DNA of 12,616 nt. Origin: an uncultured Saprospiraceae bacterium (GTDB lineage Bacteria > Bacteroidota > Bacteroidia > Chitinophagales > Saprospiraceae). The stretch is taken from assembly GCA_938033975.1 (NCBI GenBank), contig CALHKJ010000173.1:1-12616 (forward strand). Reading direction: 5' to 3'. Below are positions 1 to 7,800 of the stretch, in pieces. The position numbers and the translations under genes were made by a program. A model generated the notes under the pieces. The model was not told where the DNA came from. It did not search any database and worked only from the letters and a program-made list of their open reading frames with translations. The first letter of the stretch is position 1. Every line of letters starts with the position of its first letter.

Positions 1-877
1 CCTCCTTTTGAGTTTTATTTGGGGCAGCTCCTTTATACTTATCAAAAAAGCACTTATTGCTTTCAACCCAATCGAAGTTGGCGCTCTCAGAATCTTTCTA
101 ACCTTTCTTACCTTTTTACCTATCATCATTTATCATCGAAAAAACATAGATTGGTCTCTTTGGAAAAAATTTCTTGCTGTTGGCGTTTTTGGTAGCGCCT
201 TACCCTCTGTGCTTTTTGCAATAGCTCAAACAAAAGTAAGTAGTTCGATTGCCGGAGTATTAAATAGTATGACTCCGGTCTTTACCTTAATCATGGCTGT
301 CATGTTGTTTGGTCAAAGAGTCAAAAGAGCTCAAATCATTGGAGTTATTTTTGGTTTCGTCGGAGCTGTGCTTTTATTATTTGGAGATCAAAGCAATGAC
401 AGCAGTGTGAATTTCTTGTATGGCCTTCTTATTATAGCTGGCACCTTATGTTATGCTTACAATGGAAATATCATAAAGTCCTGGTTTGAAAACACAGCAC
501 CACTTATCATTTCTGCAGTTTCCTTTTCATTGCTTGGACCACTTGCTGGAATCTATCTTTTTAGCAATCAATTTGTTGAGCACATGTCTTCCCATGAATA
601 TGCCTGGAATTCTCTTGCTGCCGTAGCTTTTCTTGCAGTCGTTGCAACTGCAATTTCTACCATTTTGTTTTTCAAATTAATCCAAGATACTGATGCGATA
701 TTTGGATCGTCAGTAGCTTTCATAATACCTATCTTTGCAGTTCTATGGGGATTGTTTGATGGTGAAGGTTTTTACATCACACAACTCTTTGGTATGTTTG
801 CAGTATTAATAGGTATATATTTAATAAGAGAAAAAAATAATCGGCATGAAACCATCCATTTTAAAAAGAAGCTTTAA
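1..877 (+). CDS. DMT superfamily transporter, EamA type (5' partial)
   Basis: Inner-membrane protein of the drug/metabolite transporter superfamily, which usually exports small metabolites or amino acids; the substrate cannot be read from sequence. The open frame runs off the left edge: residues before the first TTG (position 8) are Leu-Leu in frame, and the WGSSFILIKKAL motif that normally sits in the first membrane helix comes immediately, so only the first few residues and the true start are missing. About 290 residues are visible, with roughly ten hydrophobic segments and the two-fold EamA repeat; the first half ends near FGFVGAVLLLFG and the second near LFGMFAVLIGIYLI, followed by a short basic tail. 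The stop overlaps the next gene by 32 bp, which points to co-transcription. The family call is firm; the substrate is unknown. Confidence 0.9.
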   Translation, partial: LLLSFIWGSSFILIKKALIAFNPIEVGALRIFLTFLTFLPIIIYHRKNIDWSLWKKFLAVGVFGSALPSVLFAIAQTKVSSSIAGVLNSMTPVFTLIMAVMLFGQRVKRAQIIGVIFGFVGAVLLLFGDQSNDSSVNFLYGLLIIAGTLCYAYNGNIIKSWFENTAPLIISAVSFSLLGPLAGIYLFSNQFVEHMSSHEYAWNSLAAVAFLAVVATAISTILFFKLIQDTDAIFGSSVAFIIPIFAVLWGLFDGEGFYITQLFGMFAVLIGIYLIREKNNRHETIHFKKKL

Positions 878-1862
878 AACCTTAGGATGGCTTGCTGTAT
901 TGCTTATTATATTACTTCTACTTTATGTCATATGGCCTGTTACTACAGCTGATTTAAATTATCAATATCCATTGGTTCCGACAGAAGCACATGCTCTTGA
1001 AAACTATATCGGAGATAAAGAAAAAAATACCAAAGACATTAAAGAAGGAAATGCTGCTACTATTGTTTGGGCAGACAGCACCAAAACAAAAACCGAATAT
1101 TCTCTAGTGTATTTACATGGATTTAGTGCAAGTCATGCAGAAGGAGGTCCTATACCCAAACAGATTGCGGATCATTTTGGTATGAACTTGTTCTTATCTA
1201 GGCTGTCCGGACATGGAATCAAAGGAAAGGAAGGAATGCTAGAATTTTCGCCTCAGAGTTTTACAAAGACTGCACTAGAAGCAATAGCTATTGGCAAAAG
1301 TTTGGGAGAAAAAGTCATATTGATGGGTACATCAACAGGGGCTACTGTGGGCTTGGCAATCATGGCAGAAGACCCAAGTATTTTTGGAGCAATATTCTAT
1401 TCTGCCAACATCGATCTTGTGGATAGCAAATCTGATTTATTGACCAAACCTTTTGGTCTGAGCATTGCAAGAAAAGTAATAGGAAGCAATTATTATAGCT
1501 TTGATCCTCCTCCTGGAGCAGAACAATATTGGACACACATATATCCTTTAGAAGCAACTGTTGCTTTGCAGACGCTGATGAACACAACCATGCATGAGAA
1601 GACCTTTGCCAAAATTGAACAGCCAGTTTTATTACTTAGTTATTATAAGGATGAGAACAATCAAGATGATGTAGTTTCAGTGGCCGCAATTGAAGAATGC
1701 TATGAGCAATTGGCTACTAAGGTTGGTAAGAAAAAATATGTAAAACTTCCAAATGTCGAAGCTCATGCCATGTGCTCTCCACTCTACTCGAAGGACATAA
1801 TTAGCCCTTATGAAGAAACTAAAAATTATTTGATAGAGAACTTGGGTTTGAGTCCAAAATAA
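846..1862 (+). CDS. Membrane-anchored alpha/beta hydrolase (esterase/lipase-like)
   Basis: Predicted serine hydrolase of 338 aa. Residues about 13-30 form a single hydrophobic segment after a basic N-terminus with no clear cleavage site, so the enzyme is probably tethered to the inner membrane with its catalytic domain in the periplasm. An oxyanion-hole motif LHGFSAS lies at 90-96, the nucleophile elbow GTSTG at 161-165 makes Ser163 the likely nucleophile, His307 in the EAHAM segment is the likely catalytic His, and an Asp in the 269-275 stretch is the likely acid. These are the hallmarks of the fold; whether it cleaves carboxyl esters, lipids or peptides cannot be told. The ATG lies inside the 3' end of the transporter gene, and the overlap suggests translational coupling. 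No convincing Shine-Dalgarno sequence is present, as is usual in Bacteroidota. Confidence 0.85.
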   Translation: MKPSILKRSFKTLGWLAVLLIILLLLYVIWPVTTADLNYQYPLVPTEAHALENYIGDKEKNTKDIKEGNAATIVWADSTKTKTEYSLVYLHGFSASHAEGGPIPKQIADHFGMNLFLSRLSGHGIKGKEGMLEFSPQSFTKTALEAIAIGKSLGEKVILMGTSTGATVGLAIMAEDPSIFGAIFYSANIDLVDSKSDLLTKPFGLSIARKVIGSNYYSFDPPPGAEQYWTHIYPLEATVALQTLMNTTMHEKTFAKIEQPVLLLSYYKDENNQDDVVSVAAIEECYEQLATKVGKKKYVKLPNVEAHAMCSPLYSKDIISPYEETKNYLIENLGLSPK

Positions 1863-1870
1863 AAGATGTG

Positions 1871-2255
1871 GGGCCTCCCTGAATTTACTACTACGCCGGC
1901 CGGCGGATTGAAATTCTTTCCTCCATCTTAGGATGGAGCGGAAGTTTATACACGAAACACTTGTGCGTTAGAAATAAGTCCTGTTTTCGCTGAATACTGA
2001 CTGTAGTTATTTAATACATTAATTTTCTTGAAAGGAGATTCCGCTCCATTTCAAGAATGGAGGACCTCCCTGAATTTACTACTCCGCCGGTCGGCGGATT
2101 GAAATTCTTCCCTCCATCTTAGGATGGAGCGGAAGTTTATACACGAAACACTTGTGCGTTAGAAACAAGTCCTGTTTTCGCTGAATAGAAACTGTAGTTG
2201 TTTGAAAAGCATAAGTTTTTATGAATGGAGCTTCCGCTCCGCTTTAGGGCTGAGG
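1871..2255. repeat. Imperfect tandem duplication, about 191-bp unit, two copies
   Basis: Copy 1 (1871-2061) and copy 2 (2062 to about 2255) align at a constant offset of 191 over the first 135-140 bp with only a few substitutions, then at 193 for the tail. Each copy contains a GC-rich hairpin (CCGCCG-gt-CGGCGG at 2083-2096, one stem base changed in copy 1) nested between GAATTT and AAATTC; a CTCCAT-cttagg-ATGGAG hairpin; and ATGGAGCGGAA (1933-1943; 2124-2134) facing its reverse complement about 115 bp later (2039-2049; TTCCGCTCC at 2232-2240). The element fills the gap between two convergent genes. No protein-coding frame in it looks real. Its identity is unknown: a non-autonomous mobile or REP-like element or a structured RNA are possible. 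Confidence 0.85.
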
Positions 2256-2324
2256 GAAGATTATAAACTATCATTCGACTTTAGGAGAAGGATAGTATTA
2301 GAATCTGGGAGGTCTAAGCACTTC

Positions 2325-2846
2325 TTACTCCCCTTCTCTATAATTTTGAGAATACTTTACGTAGGCATCAGAAGTTCCTTTCAAGTAAATCATTGCTTGT
2401 TCTGGACTGATGGGTTTTATTTTCTTGGCCGGTATGCCTGCGTAGATAAATCCTGATTCCAATTTTGAACCAGAAGTAACTACTGCTCCTGCTGCTACAA
2501 TACAACCTGGTTCTAATATTGCATCATCTAGCACAATTGCTCCCATTCCAATCAAAACATTTTCTTTGATGTGACAGCCATGAATGATAGCCCTATGGCC
2601 TACTGAAACTCCATCTTCCAGAATGGTATCATTCCTACCATAGGTACCATGTACCATCGAACCATCCTGAATATTTACTCTCTTGCCAATTTGAATTTTG
2701 TTGACATCGCCACGTATAACTGTTTGAAACCAAATACTTGATTCTGCACCAATGGTTACATTTCCAGTAATGGTTGCATTCTCAGCAATCCAGGCAGACT
2801 CATCTATGATTGGAGTATCACCACCGTAAGGGATAATCAATGCCAT
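2325..2846 (-). CDS. Gamma-carbonic-anhydrase-like hexapeptide-repeat protein (YrdA/PaaY type)
   Basis: A 173-aa left-handed beta-helix protein, cytosolic, expected to be a trimer. Hexapeptide-type repeats run through about residues 10-140 (ITGNVTIGAESSIWF, VNIQDGSMVHG, VLIGMGAIVLDDAILEPG, VAAGAVVTSG). Three histidines, His66, His84 and His89, match the metal ligands of gamma-carbonic anhydrases; the last two keep the five-residue spacing of the archaeal Cam enzyme, while the Cam acidic loop is absent, as in the shorter CamH/YrdA group. The C-terminal YAGIPAKKIKPIS segment followed by a helix is typical of the family. Bacterial members bind zinc, but many have no proven carbonic anhydrase activity, so the catalytic role is open. 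Its ATG follows the stop of the TraB-like gene by 1 bp, implying co-translation. The length is normal. Confidence 0.92.
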   Translation of the reverse strand: MALIIPYGGDTPIIDESAWIAENATITGNVTIGAESSIWFQTVIRGDVNKIQIGKRVNIQDGSMVHGTYGRNDTILEDGVSVGHRAIIHGCHIKENVLIGMGAIVLDDAILEPGCIVAAGAVVTSGSKLESGFIYAGIPAKKIKPISPEQAMIYLKGTSDAYVKYSQNYREGE

Positions 2847-2847
2847 A

Positions 2848-3918
2848 CTACTTCACTTGACTAAGTGGAGTCAGTTCATAACCAACATCTCTCAACAAAT
2901 TTATCACCCCTTGGTTTCCTGCAAGATGGCCTGCTCCTACTGCAAAAAAGGTAGTGCCTTCTTTCATATAATCAGACATCTGAGGAATCCATTTTTGATT
3001 TCTATCATTTAGAAACAAATCTTCATAGCCAGCAAACTCAGAATCTTCCCCTTCAATCGTTCCAATCATAGCACTAATGTTTTGTTCTAAATACATGTTG
3101 GTAATTTTATCCATTTCTGATTCTGCATCTTCATCTTCATTCTTACTTGCTTTGATGGTTTCAACTAGCATGGTAGCTTGATCGCTGTAAGGAATAGAAT
3201 CGAACAAACTTATTTGATCATCCATAGTTTCTAAACCAAAAACTTCCTTCTCTGTATTATTTGCCAACTCATAAAATTCCATTTCATACGATTTGGTTGT
3301 TGCAGCTGATGGGTCTCCACCTGCTAATGCTCCCATATCCATATCTCCTTCTGCAAAAATTGTCAAAAACATTGGCTTCATTTTTTCCAACATAAACATT
3401 GGTAATCCCATGTCTTTAAAATGATCCGTCACAATAGCATAGTCTTCTTTAGAAAGTAATTTTTCTAGAGTCATTCCATCTTTCATCATCACCTTTGTCA
3501 TCATTCCGAAGATGTTGCTCATATCAGACATTTCATCAAGATCTATTTCAAAAACTACCTTTTCACTTTTATTAAATGTTTCCATGGTGTTTTCTGGCCA
3601 AAAGAAAGATTCTGCATCTATTATATGTATAGTACCATATAAGTAAGATTCCTTTTCTAAACCGTTGCCAGAGATCTTCCAAAGTAATGCATTTTCAAGT
3701 ACTACTTTCTCATTACTTCCCTGATCCTTTTTATTAGCTTGAGTTTCAGCTTTTCGCTTTACTTCTATTGGTGCGCCAACAGCCACATCTTTTGACTCTT
3801 GGACCATAGGTGTTTTTGCAGTCGTATCAGCCATCTTTTTCTGCCCTGAGCAGGCATTCATGATGACGATTAGTGACAAAGACAAAAGGTAGATTAGATG
3901 CTTCATGCTTATTTTCAT
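2848..3918 (-). CDS. TraB/GumN family lipoprotein
   Basis: A 356-aa protein beginning with a lipoprotein signal: a hydrophobic stretch followed by IMNAC, Cys23 being the expected lipidated residue. A low-complexity, Lys- and Thr-rich linker follows to about residue 70, then the TraB/GumN domain. Two GxxH motifs typical of the TraB/Tiki superfamily are present: GTIH at 95-98 near the start of the domain and GAGH at 328-331 near its end, plus the conserved acidic strand VVFEIDLDE around Glu124. Eukaryotic Tiki relatives are metalloproteases that use these residues; the function of bacterial members is not settled. ATG codons occur at residues 1 and 5, and either gives a working signal peptide. 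It lies 58 bp downstream of the rlmB-like gene and 1 bp upstream of the carbonic-anhydrase-like gene, so the three probably form one transcript. Confidence 0.88.
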   Translation of the reverse strand: MKISMKHLIYLLSLSLIVIMNACSGQKKMADTTAKTPMVQESKDVAVGAPIEVKRKAETQANKKDQGSNEKVVLENALLWKISGNGLEKESYLYGTIHIIDAESFFWPENTMETFNKSEKVVFEIDLDEMSDMSNIFGMMTKVMMKDGMTLEKLLSKEDYAIVTDHFKDMGLPMFMLEKMKPMFLTIFAEGDMDMGALAGGDPSAATTKSYEMEFYELANNTEKEVFGLETMDDQISLFDSIPYSDQATMLVETIKASKNEDEDAESEMDKITNMYLEQNISAMIGTIEGEDSEFAGYEDLFLNDRNQKWIPQMSDYMKEGTTFFAVGAGHLAGNQGVINLLRDVGYELTPLSQVK

Positions 3919-3976
3919 GTTTATATTATGTGTGTTATAAGTCTAACGAATCAACAGTTAATTTAATTCCATTGTT

Positions 3977-4720
3977 TTATAATCCTGATTTAAAAACCTC
4001 ATTCATTAGGATTCCTGCCGCCACCGATACATTGAGAGATTCCATATTTTCAGGTAATCCTGGGATAGCTATGGATTCTGAGCAGTTGCGCTCCACGGCT
4101 TTGGACACCCCAGATTCTTCAGATCCTACCACTATTCCGATAGGCCCAGATAGATCCACTTCCGTAAATGACTTCCCTTGCATCATACCAGCAAATACCT
4201 TTAAACCAGAACTTTGCATCGTTTCGACAGCAGAAACCATACTTTTCTCACGACAAACAATCATTTGCGGAAGCGCTCCCATTGAAGCCTTCATAGCAAA
4301 GGCATTTAACCTTGCAGATTCTTTCATTGGCACCACCATCGCTTGAAATCCAAACCAATGAGCGGAGCGAGCAATCGCCCCAATGTTCCTTACATCCTCT
4401 ATTCCATCCAACAGGATTATACGTGGTATTTCTCCTTTTTCAAAAATAAAAGGGATGATGTCGGCTATTTTGTGATATTTCACAAAAGATAATTGGGCAA
4501 CAATACCTTGATGATTGGACTTTCTCACCAAGTTATTTAATTTGCTTTCAGGAGCTGTTATCAATGGAATTCCTAAGGAACGGCAGGTCTTTCGGACCTC
4601 TTTTTCGTAATCCCCTCGAATTGATTGTTCTATCCAAACCTTTTCAATATCCTGAGCTTTGGCCAAGGCTTCTGAGACCGGTTTGCGGCCAATTAAAAAC
4701 TCATCTTTATAATTCTGCAC
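3977..4720 (-). CDS. rlmB: 23S rRNA (guanosine-2'-O-)-methyltransferase, TrmH/SpoU family (RlmB-like)
   Basis: A 247-aa SPOUT methyltransferase, expected to transfer a methyl group from S-adenosylmethionine to the ribose of a guanosine in 23S rRNA. Residues about 8-80 form the substrate-binding domain, starting with the IGRKPVSEAL segment and including HQGIVA (70-75). The knotted SpoU domain follows: motif 1 LLDGIEDVRNIGAIARSA (103-120) with the catalytic Arg118, motif 2 IVVGSEESGVS (196-206), and motif 3 IPGLPENMESLNVSVAAG (219-236). The length is typical of RlmB. The start is GTG at 4718-4720: an in-frame stop lies seven codons upstream and no ATG intervenes, and the distance to the GR motif is right for the family. 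Other TrmH-family rRNA methylases are the main alternative. It is the first gene of the minus-strand group. Confidence 0.92.
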   Translation of the reverse strand: MQNYKDEFLIGRKPVSEALAKAQDIEKVWIEQSIRGDYEKEVRKTCRSLGIPLITAPESKLNNLVRKSNHQGIVAQLSFVKYHKIADIIPFIFEKGEIPRIILLDGIEDVRNIGAIARSAHWFGFQAMVVPMKESARLNAFAMKASMGALPQMIVCREKSMVSAVETMQSSGLKVFAGMMQGKSFTEVDLSGPIGIVVGSEESGVSKAVERNCSESIAIPGLPENMESLNVSVAAGILMNEVFKSGL

Positions 4721-4755
4721 TTCTTTGGATACTTGAGATCAAATAAATGTGTCGG

Positions 4756-4763
4756 CAAAGGTA
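4756..4763 (-). promoter_or_regulatory. Putative Bacteroidota -7 box for the rlmB operon
   Basis: On the minus strand this reads TACCTTTG, an exact match to the Bacteroidota -7 consensus TAnnTTTG. It would place transcription start near 4749 and a leader of about 30 nt before the GTG at 4720. No good -33 TTG is seen at the usual 19-21 bp distance, so the call rests on the -7 box and its position. Confidence 0.5.
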
Positions 4764-4780
4764 TTTTACGCGAAAATACC
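4760..4780. promoter_or_regulatory. Perfect inverted repeat in the divergent promoter region (candidate operator)
   Basis: Arms GGTATTTT (4760-4767) and AAAATACC (4773-4780) are perfect complements around a 5-nt centre, ACGCG. The repeat lies between the divergent rlmB and M36 protease genes and overlaps the putative -7 box of rlmB. There is no T-run suggesting a terminator, so a protein-binding site is the simplest reading. The binding protein is unknown. Confidence 0.5.
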
Positions 4781-4803
4781 TATTTTACACGGCTTTGAGA
4801 TTG

Positions 4804-4811
4804 TATATTTA
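4804..4811 (+). promoter_or_regulatory. Possible -7 box for the M36 protease gene
   Basis: TATATTTA matches seven of the eight positions of TAnnTTTG and lies 15-21 bp before the candidate ATG codons at 4827 and 4833. No clear -33 box is present. If real, it argues against translation from the GTG at 4749, which would lie upstream of the transcript. Confidence 0.3.
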
Positions 4812-4832
4812 GACAAAATAAAACTTATGATA

Positions 4833-7800
4833 ATGAAGAACTTTACCTATCTAATTTTATTAATGTTTCTGCTGCCTATCCTTGGGCAATCACAGGCAGA
4901 ATTGAAAAAAGAGATAGCACTCCAATATGTAAAGGAAACTGCAGAGGAAAAAGGCCTAAAAGCAGCTGATATAGAAAACATGTTGGTTACAGATATTGTC
5001 CATCATAAACACAATGGCGTGTATTCTGTTTACCTCAATCAAAGCTTTGAAGGTATCCCAATCGATGGGGCAACTTACAACATAAATATCTTAAAGGATA
5101 ATAAGGTTATTTATAATAGAAACAATTACATCGCTGATGTGAAATCCAAAATTAAGCACACAGAAGCAACAATAACACCTGAGCAGGCAATAAATATTAT
5201 TGCAAATAATTTGTATATCGCTCTAACTAAAAGATCAACCGAAATAAAAAAGGTTTCAGATATACACTATGTGTATGAAGGTGTCAACTTATCAAAAGAA
5301 GATATTGACCTTAAGCTAATGTATGTTCAAGATGAAAAAGGCGATTTGATTTTATCTTGGAACACGACTACTTATACGCCAACAAATTCTAACTCCTGGT
5401 ACACTCATGTAAATGCTAGGAATGGTGAGATCATTTCACAGAGAAATAACACGCTTTACTGTGCAATGCATAACATGGATTTTTCTAGACCAAATGAGCA
5501 AGCAAAACATAATATTGATGAGCATAAAGATTGCGCAGATCACAATCATGTGACTCCTCAATTAACAACAACAGATTCTGAAGAAGAAGTTTCTGCAGTT
5601 TCAGGAAGCTATAAGGTATATGCTCTTCCAACCGAAAGTCCAATTCATGGACCACAAGTATTAGTAGAAAATCCACATTACCCAGAAGCAAGCCCAAATG
5701 GATGGCATACAATAAATAACACTACTGTGACCTTCACAAGAGGTAACAATGTTCACGCCTTTGCAGATCCTGATGGAAATCAATCTTCAGATGGCACCGA
5801 GCCAGATGGTGGACAATCACTAATTTTTGATTTTGATCATCTAGTTGATCAAGAAGCAAATCTAAATTACGATCCTGCAGTTGTGAATTTATTTTACATG
5901 AATAATATTGCTCATGATTTATTACAACTTTATGGCTTTGATGAGGCGAATGGAAATTTTCAATTTGAAAACTTTACTGGTGAAGGAATAGGTGGAGATG
6001 AAATCATTGCGATTGCGGCAGCACCAGATCTTACTACTGGAGATGAAATTCAAAACAATGCTTATTGGATACCAACAACAGATGGAAACAGCTCAACAAT
6101 GGGAATGGGAATATGGGAGACTAGAACTTCTATCTTCCAGTTGTCTTCACCTGAACAAATTGCAGGCCCTTACGGAGTTTCGGGTGCACAAGATGATTGG
6201 GGATTTAATTGGAATTTTGATGAAATAGATTTGGTAGATGTAGAAATTGCTTTAGCTAGAGATGCATCAATACAAAGTCCGACACAATGCTGCGGTGACA
6301 TTGTAAATGCAGATGAGGTAAATGGAAAAATAGCATTAATTGACAGAGGATTGTGTGAGTTTGGAACAAAGGCATTTAATGCACAAAATGCAGGTGCTGT
6401 TGGAGTTATCATCTGCAACCTAGAAGGTGTAAATGGTGGAAGTGGTGAAGAATTAATAGGTATAGCTCCAGGCGCTGATGGTGGAAATGTAGATATCCCA
6501 ACTGTATTTTCAAGTAAGTCTACTTGTGATCTTATCAAAGCTGCCATAGGTTCCGGTAATAGTGTTACAGGAATTATGAGTACAATGATTGAACAAGGTC
6601 CAGAGACTTTTAATAGCTCGTTTGACAATGGAGTTATACTTCATGAATTTGGTCATGGTTTTAATGGTAGAGTTTTAGGAGGTCCTAACAATGCTTCTGG
6701 ACTACTAAATAATGAACAAATGGGTGAAGGATGGAGTGATTTTTTCTCCGTTGCATTCACTGTAAAAGAAGGAGATACAGGAGCAACTCCAAGAGGAGTT
6801 GGAACCTTCTTATTAGGTCAAAATCCACAAGGAAGAGGAATTAGAGCATTTCCTTACTCTACAGATATGAATCTTAGTCCCTATACTTATGATGATATTA
6901 TAGGTACTAACGAAGCACATGCCATAGGAGAAATTTGGACAGCAGTTCTTTGGGATGTCTATTGGTATTTCATTGATACATATGGATATGATCCAGACTG
7001 GACAAATCAAGATTCTGGAAATGGAAGAGGTTTGAGAATTATCATGGACGGTGTTGCTTTTGTAGGAGCTTCTCCTGGATTTGTAGATGCAAGGGATGCA
7101 ATTCTTGAAGCAGATGAAGTAAATTTTGATGGGGCGCACAACTGTGATCTTTGGAATATTTTTGCTCGAAGAGGATTAGGCTTTTTTGCTGACCAAGGAA
7201 ATGCAAATAATAGTAACGATGGTATAGAGGACTTTGAACCTCGACCAACTTGTATTGAAGAATTAAAAATCAGAAGAAGCACGGCAGATTTAGTTTTTCC
7301 AGGAGATGAAATGCAAGTAACTATGGATGTGTGGAATCATACTTTGATAACACAATCAAATGTAGTTGTAACGGATTTTTTAGCTGATGGTTTGAGCTAT
7401 GTAGCTGGTTCGTCTACAGGTCCAGAACCAACGATTGATGGAAACACCTTGTCTTTTGCTTTCGGTGATATGCCATCTTTGGAAGAGCGTAGAATTACCT
7501 TTATGGTCAGCACAGATATCGACAATATGTCAGAATCATTGCTTTATGATCCAGTTGATTCCGATGTAGGTAATGAATGGGACATCGACTTCGTTGAAGG
7601 CTTTGATATTTTCCAAACAACATCTGCAGAATCAAATTCTCCTTCTTTCAGCTGGACGGTTAACTCACCAGATACTGAGTCAAAGCAGGAGTTATTCTAT
7701 AGAGGTTTGTTTGTAGAAGGAGCAAATCCTGCCTTGAGGTTTTATACAAAATATAACACGGTACTATCTATAGATGGCGGATATGTTGATATTTCAAGTG

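Noticed and set aside
8..10. TTG at position 8 as the true start of the EamA transporter
   Set aside because: The frame is open to the window edge, and EamA proteins normally have a few more residues before the WGSSF motif, so the gene is cut by the window.
1871..2255. CRISPR array or integron attC sites
   Set aside because: Only two copies with a period of about 191 bp, so not CRISPR. GCGTTAGAA recalls part of an attC core, but the last core base does not fit GTTRRRY, no matching R'' site is placed at the other end, and there is no integrase.
2202..2456. 84-codon plus-strand open frame
   Set aside because: It starts inside the repeat, runs antisense over the end of the gamma-carbonic-anhydrase-like gene and has no family-like features.
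3873..4346. 157-codon plus-strand open frame
   Set aside because: It is antisense to the TraB-like gene start and the rlmB gene, which is strongly supported by SpoU motifs. Its composition looks like a shadow frame.
4749..4832. N-terminal extension of the protease from the GTG at 4749
   Set aside because: It would place 28 residues in front of a clean signal peptide, and the extension covers the putative -7 boxes and the palindrome. ATG 4833 (or 4827) is a better start.
6170..6628. 152-codon minus-strand open frame inside the protease gene
   Set aside because: It is antisense to the M36/PA region, rich in Pro/Ser/Leu as expected from reversed codons, with no promoter or family motif.
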